Shown here: in pieces, positions 32,192-40,793 of the stretch
Layout: each line of letters starts with the position of its first letter
Numbering within the stretch: the stretch's first letter is position 1
Origin: Pseudoxanthomonas indica
GTDB lineage: Bacteria; Pseudomonadota; Gammaproteobacteria; Xanthomonadales; Xanthomonadaceae
DNA: 64,000 bases
Reading direction: 5' to 3'
Assembly: GCF_900167565.1 (NCBI RefSeq)
Contig: NZ_FUZV01000001.1
Location: 558,001 to 622,000, forward strand
Notes under the pieces: model-generated
Seen by the model: only the letters and a program-made list of their open reading frames with translations
Databases searched by the model: none
Told to the model about the DNA's origin: nothing
Translations under genes and position numbers: made by a program

Positions 32192-32217
32192 CTACGCCGG
32201 CCCAGGGGCCGGCGTAG
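32192..32217 (-). terminator. GC-rich hairpin after fkpA-like gene
   Basis: Stem CTACGCCGGC (32192-32201) with 32208-32217, 6-nt loop, on the minus strand followed by TGCTTTCTG. A weak intrinsic terminator 22 nt past the FKBP gene stop. Confidence 0.5.
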
Positions 32218-32238
32218 CGGGACTGCATGGAAAGCGGC

Positions 32239-32940
32239 TTACTTGACGCTGAGCAGCTTGATTTCGAACACCACCGCCACGTTGGGCGGGAAGCCGGTGC
32301 GCGGGTCGGCGCCGTACGCCTTCTCCGGCGGCAGGGCGACTTCCCACTTGGCGCCGGCCGGCATCTGCAGGATCACTTCACGCATCGCCTGCATTTCGAT
32401 TTCGCTGACCTTGACGTTCGGCATCGACTGCGGCGCGCGCGCTTCGGCCGGGTGCTGGCCGTACGGGAACGGGCCACCCACTTCCAGGTTCACGGTGCTG
32501 GCCTGGGTCGGCTTGGCGCCATTGCCTGCATCGACCACGCGATACTGCACGCCGCTCGGCAGGACCTTGACGCCGGCCTTGGCCTTGTTGGCGGCCAGGA
32601 ACTGATCGCTCTTGGTCTTGTTCTCGCCGGCGACCTTGTCGTACTCGGCCTTGGCGGTGGCGGCACGCTGCTGCTCACGCTTCTGGAAAGCTTCCAGCGC
32701 GGGCTTGAGCTGCTCGGCGGTCAGCGCCGGCTGCTTCTTGGCATAAGCATCCTGCAGACCCTTGATGACGGTGTTGATGTCGAGCTGTTCGCCGCGACCA
32801 CCCAGTTCGGCAAGGTTGTTGCCGTAGTCGTAGCCGAAGTAATAGCTCAACTTGCCTTTCTCGGACGTGGTGTCCTGGGCCAGGGCGCTACCGGCCATGG
32901 CGAATGCCGCGACAGCGACCACTAAGGAACGCAACTTCAT
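32239..32940 (-). CDS. FKBP-type peptidyl-prolyl isomerase, periplasmic (FkpA/Mip type)
   Basis: A 233-residue exported protein (MKLRSLVVAVAAFAMAGSAL, cleavage near ALAQ). A helical N-terminal dimerisation domain (SYYFGYDYGNNLAE, then LTAEQLKPALEAFQKREQQR) precedes the FKBP domain (KVLPSGVQYRVVDAGNGAKP to MPAGAKWEVALPPEKAYG). This is the Mip/FkpA layout, assisting outer-membrane protein folding. The ATG at 32940 is used, as the longer frame would begin with TTG. An 8-bp hairpin (32965-32986) lies in the 5' UTR. Confidence 0.87.
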   Translation of the reverse strand: MKLRSLVVAVAAFAMAGSALAQDTTSEKGKLSYYFGYDYGNNLAELGGRGEQLDINTVIKGLQDAYAKKQPALTAEQLKPALEAFQKREQQRAATAKAEYDKVAGENKTKSDQFLAANKAKAGVKVLPSGVQYRVVDAGNGAKPTQASTVNLEVGGPFPYGQHPAEARAPQSMPNVKVSEIEMQAMREVILQMPAGAKWEVALPPEKAYGADPRTGFPPNVAVVFEIKLLSVK

Positions 32941-33109
32941 CAACGATATCTCCGGGTGATAGTACGGGGCGGAAGAAACCGCCCCGGATGGACGCGCTAG
33001 GATAGCCGTGGCGGGACTTAACCGCTACTGACAACCGGGGGGTCCGACCGCAGGCGCGGTCCAGGAGTTCCCCTTCACCAATTTTTTACGAAAAATCCGG
33101 GTCTTACGC

Positions 33110-33892
33110 ATGTCCGAATCCCCAGTTTCCGTCACCGACCAGGCCGCAATCCGCCGAATCACCGTCAACCGGCCGGATAAATTGAACGCCCTCAACGCCG
33201 CCACCCTGGATGCCCTGCTGGTGGCTTTCGAAGCCGCCGCCGCCGATCCGGCCGTGCGCGTGATCGTGTTGACCGGCGCCGGACCCAAGGCATTTGTCGC
33301 CGGTGCCGACATCGCCGAGATGGCGGATTTGAGCGCCACCGATGGCCGCGATTTCTCGCTGCGCGGGCAGAAGTTGATGCGCCGCATCGAAACCATGCCC
33401 AAGCCGGTGATCGCGATGATCAATGGTTTCGCGCTGGGCGGTGGCCTGGAACTGGCGATGGCCTGCCATCTGCGGATTGCCGCCGACAGCGCCAAAGTGG
33501 GCCAGCCCGAAATCAACCTGGGCCTGGTGCCGGGTTTTGGCGGCAGCCAACGCCTGCTGCGACTGACCGGTCGCGCCGCCGCACTGGAACTGTGCCTGCT
33601 GGGCGCACCGATCACTGCCGAGCGCGCGTATCAGTTGGGCATCGTCAATCGCGTTGTTGCCTTGGCCGAACTGGACGCAGAAACCGGCAAGTGGGCCGAG
33701 CAACTGGCGCAGGCGGCGCCACTGGCCCTGCGCGGCAACCTGGACGTGATCCACGTCGGCGGTGAGTGCGGCATTGAAGAAGGCCTGCAATACGAATCGG
33801 CGCAGTTCGGCCTGATGTTTGCCACCGACGACATGCGCGAAGGCACGCGTGCCTTCCTGGAACGGCGCAAGCCGCAGTTCAACGGCCGTTGA
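33110..33892 (+). CDS. enoyl-CoA hydratase/crotonase
   Basis: A 260-residue crotonase with both catalytic Glu: GGGLELAMACHLR and PEINLGLVPGFGGSQ. The oxyanion-hole motif FVAGADIAEM is intact. It should hydrate trans-2-enoyl-CoA in beta-oxidation or a related pathway. Probably in one transcript with the hypothetical gene and nth downstream. Confidence 0.87.
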   Translation: MSESPVSVTDQAAIRRITVNRPDKLNALNAATLDALLVAFEAAAADPAVRVIVLTGAGPKAFVAGADIAEMADLSATDGRDFSLRGQKLMRRIETMPKPVIAMINGFALGGGLELAMACHLRIAADSAKVGQPEINLGLVPGFGGSQRLLRLTGRAAALELCLLGAPITAERAYQLGIVNRVVALAELDAETGKWAEQLAQAAPLALRGNLDVIHVGGECGIEEGLQYESAQFGLMFATDDMREGTRAFLERRKPQFNGR

Positions 33893-33900
33893 TCGCGCGC

Positions 33901-34314
33901 ATGGGCGCCATCTCGATCTGTCCGCAGTCGGCACTGCGTGAGCGCTTGCTTGCGCTCGTGCGTGCGGCTGATCTGGATGGCGCCATCGAAGCCGGCCTGA
34001 TCGATTTCGTGCCCTGCTCCGCGCCCTGTTGCGCCGATGTAGCCCCCTTGCGGGCCGCGCAGACGCAATTGCGCATGGCCTGGGCGGCGCGCGAACGCTA
34101 TCGCAGCCGGCAGGCGCGCCTGCAACGTCGCGCCGAAGTACGCCAGGCGCGTCGAAGCACGGCGATCGCACCCGCATCCCCAGCCACGACTGACGGCGAC
34201 ATGGTCACGCCAGCTGCCACCTCTCCCCTGCCAGCACGCCCCGCCCTGCCCGCCAGCGCCGCCGCGATCCTCGCGCGCGCCAAGGCCAAGGCCGCGGGCC
34301 GCCCGCTCGAATGA
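33901..34314 (+). CDS. hypothetical protein, basic, between the crotonase gene and nth
   Basis: A 137-residue protein I do not recognise. The N-terminal half is probably helical and holds a Cys cluster (DFVPCSAPCCADVAPLRAAQ), then an Arg-rich stretch (RERYRSRQARLQRRAEVRQ), then a Pro/Ala tail. The start may be the ATG at 33901 or a TTG at 33889 overlapping the crotonase stop. Its stop (TGA 34312-34314) overlaps an ATG that begins the chain of mini-ORFs leading to nth. Confidence 0.6.
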   Translation: MGAISICPQSALRERLLALVRAADLDGAIEAGLIDFVPCSAPCCADVAPLRAAQTQLRMAWAARERYRSRQARLQRRAEVRQARRSTAIAPASPATTDGDMVTPAATSPLPARPALPASAAAILARAKAKAAGRPLE

Positions 34315-34348
34315 AACGCGCTTGAATGAAACCCGCTCGAAAGAAGCC
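34304..34348. repeat. three 15-bp imperfect tandem repeats bridging to nth
   Basis: Units CGCTCGAATGAAACG (34304), CGCTTGAATGAAACC (34319) and CGCTCGAAAGAAGCC (34334), followed by CGCATGA containing the nth start. The repeats create two mini-ORFs, 34311-34325 (MKRA) and 34326-34355 (MKPARKKPA). These link the upstream gene and nth by overlapping or abutting stop/start codons. Confidence 0.8.
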
Positions 34349-34351
34349 CGC

Positions 34352-35035
34352 ATGACCGCAACCCGCACGCGCCGCAGCAAGACGCTCAGCCGCGAAGAAG
34401 TCCACGAACTGTTCTCGCGCCTGCGCGAACTCAATCCCAAGCCGACCACGGAGCTGGAATTCAGCACGCCCTTCGAGTTGCTGGTGGCGGTGACGCTGTC
34501 CGCGCAAGCGACCGACGTTGGCGTCAACAAGGCCACGCGCCGCTTGTTCCCGGTGGCCAACACGGCCGGGAAAATCCTCGCCCTGGGCGAGGACGGGCTG
34601 AAGAAGTACATCGCCACCATCGGCCTGTTCAACGCCAAGGCCAGGAACGTCATCGCCACCTGCAGGATCCTGGTGGAGCAATACGGTGGCGAAGTCCCGC
34701 GCTCGCGCGAAGCACTCGAAGCGCTGCCCGGCGTCGGCCGCAAGACCGCCAACGTGGTGCTCAACACCGCCTTCGGGGAACCGACGATGGCGGTGGACAC
34801 GCATATCTTCCGCGTCTCCAACCGCACCGGCCTGGCGCCCGGCAAGGATGTGCGCGCGGTCGAGGACAAGCTGGTCAAGGTCGTGCCGAAGGAATTCATG
34901 CACGACGCGCACCACTGGCTGATCCTGCACGGCCGCTATGTCTGCAAGGCGCGCAAGCCGGATTGCCCGCAATGCGTCATCCGCGATCTCTGCCGATTTC
35001 CCGACAAGACTCCGGGCGAAGCCGGCGCGGCCTGA
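34352..35035 (+). CDS. nth: endonuclease III (DNA glycosylase/AP lyase)
   Basis: A 227-residue [4Fe-4S] base-excision repair enzyme acting on oxidised pyrimidines. The helix-hairpin-helix is LPGVGRKTANVVLN with the catalytic Lys, and the catalytic Asp is in VDTHIFRV. The cluster loop is C-x6-C-x2-C-x5-C (CKARKPDCPQCVIRDLC). The ATG at 34352 overlaps the stop of mini-ORF MKPARKKPA (ATGA). Confidence 0.96.
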   Translation: MTATRTRRSKTLSREEVHELFSRLRELNPKPTTELEFSTPFELLVAVTLSAQATDVGVNKATRRLFPVANTAGKILALGEDGLKKYIATIGLFNAKARNVIATCRILVEQYGGEVPRSREALEALPGVGRKTANVVLNTAFGEPTMAVDTHIFRVSNRTGLAPGKDVRAVEDKLVKVVPKEFMHDAHHWLILHGRYVCKARKPDCPQCVIRDLCRFPDKTPGEAGAA

Positions 35036-35040
35036 CGTCC

Positions 35041-35058
35041 GCGTCATCCCACTGTCAC
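35041..35058 (+). promoter_or_regulatory. PhoB box upstream of the phosphate porin
   Basis: GCGTCAT-CCCA-CTGTCAC: two heptamers spaced 11 bp, matching CTGTCAT at 5/7 and 6/7. A TAAGAC 10 nt downstream could be the -10. A further CTGTAAC at 35079 is out of phase. Functional link to the porin is inferred from the family. Confidence 0.6.
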
Positions 35059-35149
35059 CGCAACGAAATAAGACAGCGCTGTAACAATAACGCAACTTTC
35101 ACGCCTTAGCCTGCGCAGCGTCTTCCACACGCGCCCCAAGGGCTAAGCC

Positions 35150-36316
35150 ATGAAACTCACCCGCTCCACCCTGACCCTCGCACTGCTCGCCGCCGCCGCA
35201 GCGCCCGCCGCACAGGCCGAGATCCCGATCGACGTGATCGCCGGTTCCGAAGTCTCGTTCGAAGGTCTGGTGCAGGCCGATTTCTACAAGTTCGACTCCG
35301 ACACCATCGACTACGGCGCCGACTCGGCGACCGATCTGGACGGTGATGACTACCTGCAGGAACTGCGACGCGCCGAGCTGGTGCTGAAGGGCAAGGGCCC
35401 GGGCAACATCGAGTGGGTGCTGGGTTACGACGCCAAGGACGACAAGTTCCTCGACGCCAACATCAAGTACAAGATTGGCGGCAACGCCAACCACTTCCTG
35501 CAGATCGGCCAGTTCAAGCAGCCGGGTGCCACGCTGGAAGAGCTGTCCAGCACCAAGAACAACGACTTCATCAGCAAGTCCTCGATCACCAACTCGATCG
35601 GCACCCCGCGTCGCGTTGGCCTGCAGTACAACATCGGTGACGCCAACTGGGGCGTGACGGCCAGCTTCTTCGGTCGCGAACTGACCCGCAACCGCGAACA
35701 CGGCGGCGGCTACTCGGCCCGCGGCTACTGGGCGCCGATCAACAGCGCCGGCAGCATCCTGCACCTGGGCATCAACTACACCGACAAGGACACCGACGGC
35801 GACGTGATCCGCCTGCGCGCGCGTCCGATGGCCGACATGGTGCCGACCCGCTTCGTCGACACCGGCAGCAGCGGCCTGCGCGCCGCCGACCGCAACAACG
35901 TGCTGGGCCTGGAAGCGATGTGGGTCAACGGCCCGTTCAAGCTGCAGGGCGAGTACATGACCACCGACGTCAAGCGCTACGGCAACTTCGAAGACTTCAC
36001 CGGCGACGGCTACTACGTGTCGGGCTTGTGGAACATCACCGGCGAAACCTGGGGCTACAAGGCCGGCGTGCCGACCACCCCGCTGCCGGATGACCCGACC
36101 AAGGGCCTGTGGCAGCTCGGACTGCGCTACGACACCATCGACCTGACCGACGGCGCCGTGGTCGGCGGCGAGATGGACAGCATCACCGCCGGCGTGAACT
36201 GGTACTGGCGCTCCAACTTCAAGTTCATGCTGAACTACGTGGCGGTCAAGCAGGAAAAGGGCGCGTTGAACGACGACCCCAACATCCTCGAAGCGCGCAT
36301 GCAGTTCTACTGGTAA
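35150..36316 (+). CDS. phosphate-selective porin, OprO/OprP family
   Basis: A 388-residue outer-membrane protein with a signal peptide (MKLTRSTLTLALLAAAAAPA, cleavage AQA). It is built of alternating beta-strands and ends in the aromatic signature MQFYW required for BAM insertion. QELRRAELVLKGKGPG, FLQIGQFKQPGATLEELSS and FISKSSITNS match OprP/OprO porins that pass phosphate or polyphosphate. It is first in the phosphate block, with its own PhoB box and a strong terminator. Confidence 0.9.
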   Translation: MKLTRSTLTLALLAAAAAPAAQAEIPIDVIAGSEVSFEGLVQADFYKFDSDTIDYGADSATDLDGDDYLQELRRAELVLKGKGPGNIEWVLGYDAKDDKFLDANIKYKIGGNANHFLQIGQFKQPGATLEELSSTKNNDFISKSSITNSIGTPRRVGLQYNIGDANWGVTASFFGRELTRNREHGGGYSARGYWAPINSAGSILHLGINYTDKDTDGDVIRLRARPMADMVPTRFVDTGSSGLRAADRNNVLGLEAMWVNGPFKLQGEYMTTDVKRYGNFEDFTGDGYYVSGLWNITGETWGYKAGVPTTPLPDDPTKGLWQLGLRYDTIDLTDGAVVGGEMDSITAGVNWYWRSNFKFMLNYVAVKQEKGALNDDPNILEARMQFYW

Positions 36317-36340
36317 TTGTTGCAGCTTCGGACGAAGCAG

Positions 36341-36372
36341 AAAGGGCGCGGCGAAAGCCGCGCCCTTTTTTT
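36341..36372 (+). terminator. intrinsic terminator of the porin gene
   Basis: A 12-bp stem (36341-36352 with 36357-36368) with a GAAA tetraloop and seven T (36366-36372). Confidence 0.95.
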
Positions 36373-36412
36373 ATCGAGCACCTTGCTGGCCGACGCATGC
36401 CATCAGACTCCC

Positions 36413-36430
36413 TCCCCCGCAGGCGGGGGA
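36413..36430. repeat. short palindrome related to the intergenic repeats at 47.6 kb
   Basis: TCCCCCGC-AG-GCGGGGGA, followed by AGGG. It resembles the CTCCCGC/GCGGGAG hairpins repeated between rlmB and rnr and looks like a member of the same dispersed intergenic family. Confidence 0.45.
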
Positions 36431-36442
36431 AGGGTTCGAAGG

Positions 36443-36482
36443 CTGTCACACCGCTGTCATACAGGCGACACCGGGCTGTCAC
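36443..36482 (+). promoter_or_regulatory. double PhoB box upstream of pstS
   Basis: Four heptamers in exact 11-bp phase: CTGTCAC (36443), CTGTCAT (36454), GCGACAC (36465) and CTGTCAC (36476). That is two adjacent PhoB dimer sites. TGAAAT at 36493-36498 stands 10 nt after the last one, the right place for the -10. This is a strong, sequence-visible phosphate-starvation promoter. Confidence 0.88.
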
Positions 36483-36544
36483 CTAAACGTCGTGAAATGC
36501 ACGCCGACGGCAGCCATGCCGCTATATCCATCCAGGAGCCCTCC

Positions 36545-37564
36545 GTGTTCAACTCGTTCAAGTCCCGCGTCGTCGTGCTGGCCATCGCCACCGCGCTGTC
36601 GGCCAATGCGTTTGCCGCCGACGTCACCGGCGCCGGTGCCTCGTTCGTCTATCCTGTCATGACCAAGTGGTCGGCCGACTACGCCAAGGCCACCCAGAAG
36701 AAGGTCAACTACCAGTCCATCGGTTCGGGCGGCGGCATTGCCCAGATCAAGGCGGGCACGGTCGATTTCGGTTCCTCCGACGCGCCGATGAAGCCGGACG
36801 AACTGGCCAAGTTCAACCTCGCCCAGTTCCCCTCGGTGATTGGCGGCGTGGTGCCGGTCATCAACGTGCCGGGCGTGGCCTCGGGCGCGCTCAAGCTGGA
36901 CGGCGAGCTGCTGGCCGACATCTTCCTGGGCAAGGTCAAGACCTGGAACGACCCGCGCATTGTCGCGCTCAATGGCGGCGTGCAGCTGCCGGCGCAGAAG
37001 ATCACCGTCGTGCATCGTTCGGACGGTTCGGGCACCACCTTCAACTTCGTCAACTACCTGTCCAAGGTCAGCGGCGAGTGGAAGTCCTCGGTCGGTGAAG
37101 GCACCAGCGTGCAGTGGCCGACCGGCATCGGCGGCAAGGGCAACGAAGGCGTGGCCGCTTACGTCAAGCAGATCAAGGGCGGCATCGGCTATGTCGAGCT
37201 GTCCTACGCGCTGCAGAACAAGATGTCCTACTCGCGCCTGAAGAACGCCGATGGCAACTTCGTGCTGCCGAGCGACGAGACCTTCTCGGCCGCGGCCGCC
37301 AGCGCCGACTGGAAGAACGCCAAAGACTTCTACCTGGTGATGACCAACGCCCCGGGCGCGAATTCCTGGCCGATCACCGCCACCAACTTCATTCTGGTCA
37401 GCAAGGCCCCGAAGAATCCGACCAGCGCCAAGGCCGCCAAGGAATTCTTCAACTGGGTCTACGACAACGGCGACGCCCAGGCCAAGGCGCTGGACTACGT
37501 TCCGCTGCCGGACGCGCTGGTCCAGCAGATCGAGACCTACTGGACGCAGAACCTGAAGTACTGA
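36545..37564 (+). CDS. pstS: phosphate ABC transporter substrate-binding protein PstS
   Basis: A 339-residue periplasmic phosphate-binding protein. It has a GTG start with AGGAG upstream and a Sec signal peptide (FNSFKSRVVVLAIATALSAN, cleavage AFA). Phosphate contacts of the family are visible: GAGASFVYP, SIGSGGGIAQI, DFGSSDAP and VHRSDGSGTTFNF. It is soluble, unlike its paralogue downstream. A strong terminator follows, so it can be expressed as a monocistronic message. Confidence 0.95.
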   Translation: MFNSFKSRVVVLAIATALSANAFAADVTGAGASFVYPVMTKWSADYAKATQKKVNYQSIGSGGGIAQIKAGTVDFGSSDAPMKPDELAKFNLAQFPSVIGGVVPVINVPGVASGALKLDGELLADIFLGKVKTWNDPRIVALNGGVQLPAQKITVVHRSDGSGTTFNFVNYLSKVSGEWKSSVGEGTSVQWPTGIGGKGNEGVAAYVKQIKGGIGYVELSYALQNKMSYSRLKNADGNFVLPSDETFSAAAASADWKNAKDFYLVMTNAPGANSWPITATNFILVSKAPKNPTSAKAAKEFFNWVYDNGDAQAKALDYVPLPDALVQQIETYWTQNLKY

Positions 37565-37631
37565 GCACCACCTCCCCGATCCTGTCCGCGGCCTCCTCTC
37601 TCTCCCAGTCGCGGGCGGGATCAACCAAACG

Positions 37632-37664
37632 AAAAGGGGTCAGAGCCAGCTCTGACCCCTTTTT
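37632..37664 (+). terminator. strong intrinsic terminator between the two pstS genes
   Basis: A perfect 14-bp stem (37632-37645 with 37650-37663), loop CCAG, five T. Confidence 0.95.
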
Positions 37665-37695
37665 CATTGCAGGCGTGACCCGGGTCCCAAAGCCG

Positions 37696-37724
37696 ATGTC
37701 ATCACGCTGTAACAAAAACATCAT
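37696..37724 (+). promoter_or_regulatory. PhoB box upstream of the second pstS
   Basis: ATGTCAT (37696), CTGTAAC (37707) and ACATCAT (37718) in 11-bp phase. The first two match the Pho consensus heptamer at 6/7 and 5/7 or better. This gives the lipoprotein pstS and the permease genes their own phosphate-controlled promoter. Confidence 0.75.
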
Positions 37725-37769
37725 TTCATAGCGGCCATGACCCGACACGCCCCCAAGACGGAATCCGCC

Positions 37770-38867
37770 ATGACCCTTTCCCAGCCTGCGCGGATGGCCG
37801 CGCTCGCTATCGCCGCCACGCTGATGTTGGCGGCCTGCAAACCCTCCTCCGATGCTCCGGCCGCGGCCGGCAACACGCCTGCCGCGGCTCCGGCGGGCGC
37901 TGACGCGGCCAAGGTCGGCGCGGTCGTCACCGGCGCCGGCGCCTCGTTCATCTATCCGCTGATGGCACGCTGGTCCAGCGATTACAACCAGAGCACCGGC
38001 GCCAAGATCAATTACCAGTCGATCGGCTCGGGCGGCGGCATTGCCCAGATCAAGGCCGGTACGGTCGACTTTGGCTCGACCGACAAGCCGCTCTCGCCGG
38101 AGGAGCTGGCGCAGGCCGGCCTGGGCCAGTTCCCTTCGGTGATTGGCGGCGTGGTGCCGGTCATCAATCTGGAAGGCGTCGCCTCGGGCCAGCTCAAGCT
38201 GAGCGGCCCGCTGCTGGCCGACATCTTCCTGGGCAAGATCGCCAAGTGGAATGACCCGGCGATCGCCGCGCTCAATCCCGGCCTGGCCCTGCCCGACGCC
38301 AAGATCAACAGCGTGCACCGCTCCGATGGTTCGGGCACCACCTTCAACTTCGTCAACTACCTGTCCAAGGTCAGCCCGGAGTGGAAGCAGAAGATTGGCG
38401 AAGGTACTTCGGTCAGCTGGATCGGCGGCGTCGGCGGCAAGGGCAACGAAGGCGTGGCCGCGTACGTGCGCCAGCTGAAGAACTCGATTGGCTATGTCGA
38501 GCTGGCCTACGCCGAACAGAACAAGATGGCCTACGCCTCGCTGCAGAATGCGGCCGGCAAGTTCGTCACTCCCACGGCTGAAAGTTTCGCCGCCGCTGCT
38601 GCCAGCGCCGACTGGGCGGGCGCCAGGGATTTCAACCTGGTCATCACCAATGCGCCGGGCGAAGCGGCCTGGCCGATCACCGCGACCAACTTCATCCTGG
38701 TCTACAAGGCACCCAAGGATGCGGCGCGCGCAAAGAACACGCTGAACTTCTTCAAGTGGGCCTACGAACAGGGCAAGCCGCAGGCCGAACAACTGGACTA
38801 CGTGGCGCTGCCGCCGGAACTGGTGCAGCAGGTCGAAGCCTACTGGGCCAGCGACATCAAGCTCTGA
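37770..38867 (+). CDS. pstS: second PstS, lipoprotein form
   Basis: A 365-residue paralogue of the preceding PstS. The signal peptide ends in a lipobox (MLAAC), then a Pro/Ala linker of about 30 residues, so it should be anchored by lipid near the permease. All phosphate-site motifs are kept (GAGASFIYP, SIGSGGGIAQI, DFGSTDKP, VHRSDGSGTTFNF). The longer start at 37737 has no ribosome-binding site, so the ATG at 37770 is preferred. Confidence 0.92.
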   Translation: MTLSQPARMAALAIAATLMLAACKPSSDAPAAAGNTPAAAPAGADAAKVGAVVTGAGASFIYPLMARWSSDYNQSTGAKINYQSIGSGGGIAQIKAGTVDFGSTDKPLSPEELAQAGLGQFPSVIGGVVPVINLEGVASGQLKLSGPLLADIFLGKIAKWNDPAIAALNPGLALPDAKINSVHRSDGSGTTFNFVNYLSKVSPEWKQKIGEGTSVSWIGGVGGKGNEGVAAYVRQLKNSIGYVELAYAEQNKMAYASLQNAAGKFVTPTAESFAAAAASADWAGARDFNLVITNAPGEAAWPITATNFILVYKAPKDAARAKNTLNFFKWAYEQGKPQAEQLDYVALPPELVQQVEAYWASDIKL

Positions 38868-38902
38868 AGCCCGTACACGCAGTCGCGACACCGTAAGGCA
38901 AC

Positions 38903-38926
38903 GCGCGGCGGGTCCACTCGCCGCGC
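38903..38926 (+). promoter_or_regulatory. hairpin between pstS and pstC
   Basis: GCGCGGCG (38903-38910) pairs with 38919-38926 around an 8-nt loop. No T-run. Such hairpins after pstS commonly protect the 3' end of the binding-protein message and so raise its ratio over the permeases. That role is inferred. Confidence 0.45.
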
Positions 38927-38962
38927 CCTCCCCCGCACCGACGGCCCGGATCGCACGATCAC

Positions 38963-39940
38963 ATGAATACCGCCGCACTTACCCTTGCCGCTTCCGCCAC
39001 GGATCTGCGCACCGCGCGCGATGCGCGGGCGGATCGTCTGTTCCGCTGGCTGCTCACCGCCGCCGGCCTGTTCGTACTCGCGTCGCTGGTCGGCGCCGCG
39101 CTTTCGATGTTGTGGGGTGGCCGCGAAGCCCTGCAGGAATTCGGACTGGGGTTTTTCACCAGCACCGAATGGAATGTGGGTGCGCGCAAGTTCGGCGCGC
39201 TGGTGCCGATCTACGGCACCCTGGTCAGCGCCAGCATCGCGATGATCATCGCGGTGCCGGTGAGCTTCGGCATCGCCTTGTTCCTGACCGAAGTGGCGCC
39301 GGTGTGGATGCGCGGACCGGTCGGCATGGCCATCGAGCTGCTGGCCGGCATTCCCTCGATCATCTACGGCATGTGGGGCCTGTTCGTGCTGGCGCCGCAG
39401 TTGAGCGAACACGTGTATCCCTGGCTGGATGAAAACCTCGGCCAGATTCCCGGCATCGGCGTGCTGTTCGCCGGCCCGCCGCTGGGTATCGGCATGCTCA
39501 CCGCCGGACTGGTGCTGGCGATCATGGTCATTCCCTTCGTCTCTTCGGTGATGCGCGAAGTGTTCCTGACCGTGCCGGGCCGTTTGAAAGAGTCGGCCTA
39601 CGCGCTCGGCTCCACCCGCTGGGAAGTGATGTGGGACATCGTGCTGCCGTACACCCGCTCGGCGGTGATTGGCGGCGTGTTCCTGGGCCTGGGCCGCGCC
39701 CTCGGCGAAACCATGGCGGTGACCTTCGTCATCGGCAACGCCTACGCGATCAGCGCGGCGCTGCTGGAACCGGGCACCTCGATTGCCGCCACGATTGCCA
39801 ATGAATTCGCCGAAGCCACCGACCCGCTGCATCGCGGCTCGCTGTTGCTGCTGGGCTTCACCCTGTTCCTGCTGACCTTCATCGTGCTGGCCATCGCCCG
39901 CCTGATGCTGCGCCAGCTGGCCAAGCGCGAGGGCAACTGA
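38963..39940 (+). CDS. pstC: phosphate ABC transporter permease PstC
   Basis: A 325-residue inner-membrane permease with six main helices and the EAA loop (LKESAYALGSTRWEVMWDIV). The AxAPxG-like segment and the conserved AGIPSIIYGMWG are present. Pairs with PstA. There is no clear Shine-Dalgarno before the ATG. Confidence 0.95.
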   Translation: MNTAALTLAASATDLRTARDARADRLFRWLLTAAGLFVLASLVGAALSMLWGGREALQEFGLGFFTSTEWNVGARKFGALVPIYGTLVSASIAMIIAVPVSFGIALFLTEVAPVWMRGPVGMAIELLAGIPSIIYGMWGLFVLAPQLSEHVYPWLDENLGQIPGIGVLFAGPPLGIGMLTAGLVLAIMVIPFVSSVMREVFLTVPGRLKESAYALGSTRWEVMWDIVLPYTRSAVIGGVFLGLGRALGETMAVTFVIGNAYAISAALLEPGTSIAATIANEFAEATDPLHRGSLLLLGFTLFLLTFIVLAIARLMLRQLAKREGN

Positions 39941-39941
39941 C

Positions 39942-40793
39942 ATGTCCGCCTCTTTGTATACCTGGCGCAAGGTCAAGAACGTGGTCGCCCTGACCCTGTC
40001 GATTGCCGCCGCCATCTTCGGCCTGCTGTGGCTGGTGTGGATTCTCTGGACCACGGTGACCAAGGGTCTGGGCAGCCTCAATGCCGATCTGTTCACCATG
40101 ATGACGCCGCCACCGAATGAACCCGGCGGCCTGCTCAACGCGATCTTCGGCAGCGTGGTGATCAGCCTGCTGGCCATCGTGCTGGGCACGCCCATCGGCA
40201 TCGCCGCCGGCACCTACCTGGCCGAGTACGCCAACAAGCACTGGCTGGGCGAGACCATCCGCTTCGTCAACGACATCCTGTTGTCGGCGCCGTCCATCGT
40301 GCTGGGCCTTTTCATCTACACCGTGATGGTGGCGCAGATGGGCCACTGGTCGGCCTGGGCCGGCGCAGTCGCGCTGGCCTTCATCGCCCTGCCGGTCATC
40401 GTGCGCACCACCGACGAAATGCTGCGGCTGGTGCCGCAGCAGATGCGCGAAGCCGCGCTGTCTCTGGGCGTGCCGCAATGGAAGGTGACCACCCAGGTAC
40501 TGCTGCGCTCGGCCCTGCCGGGCGTGGTGACCGGCGTGTTGCTGGCCTTGGCGCGCATCAGTGGCGAAACCGCGCCGCTGCTGTTCACCGCCTTCAACAA
40601 CCAGTTCTGGAGCACCGACCTCAATCAACCGATGGCCAACCTGCCGATGGTCATCTACCAGTATGCGATGAGCCCATACGACTCCTGGAATTCGCTGGCC
40701 TGGGCCGGCGCCTTCCTGGTGACCATGATGGTGCTCCTGCTCAGTCTGCTGGCCCGCACCCTACTCCTGCGAAACAAGGTGACCCATGAATGA
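39942..40793 (+). CDS. pstA: phosphate ABC transporter permease PstA
   Basis: A 283-residue permease. [18 protein letters not shown] and the EAA loop [20 protein letters not shown] are diagnostic. It starts 1 nt after the pstC stop, and its end overlaps pstB by 8 nt. Confidence 0.95.
   Translation: MSASLYTWRKVKNVVALTLSIAAAIFGLLWLVWILWTTVTKGLGSLNADLFTMMTPPPNEPGGLLNAIFGSVVISLLAIVLGTPIGIAAGTYLAEYANKHWLGETIRFVNDILLSAPSIVLGLFIYTVMVAQMGHWSAWAGAVALAFIALPVIVRTTDEMLRLVPQQMREAALSLGVPQWKVTTQVLLRSALPGVVTGVLLALARISGETAPLLFTAFNNQFWSTDLNQPMANLPMVIYQYAMSPYDSWNSLAWAGAFLVTMMVLLLSLLARTLLLRNKVTHE

Noticed and set aside
35079..35096. Second PhoB box before the porin (CTGTAAC-AATA-ACGCAAC)
   Set aside because: The second heptamer matches poorly and the pair is not in phase with the better box at 35041.
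36413..36430. Palindrome considered as a second porin terminator
   Set aside because: A strong terminator with U-run already ends the porin gene 40 bp earlier, and this one lacks T residues and resembles a dispersed repeat.
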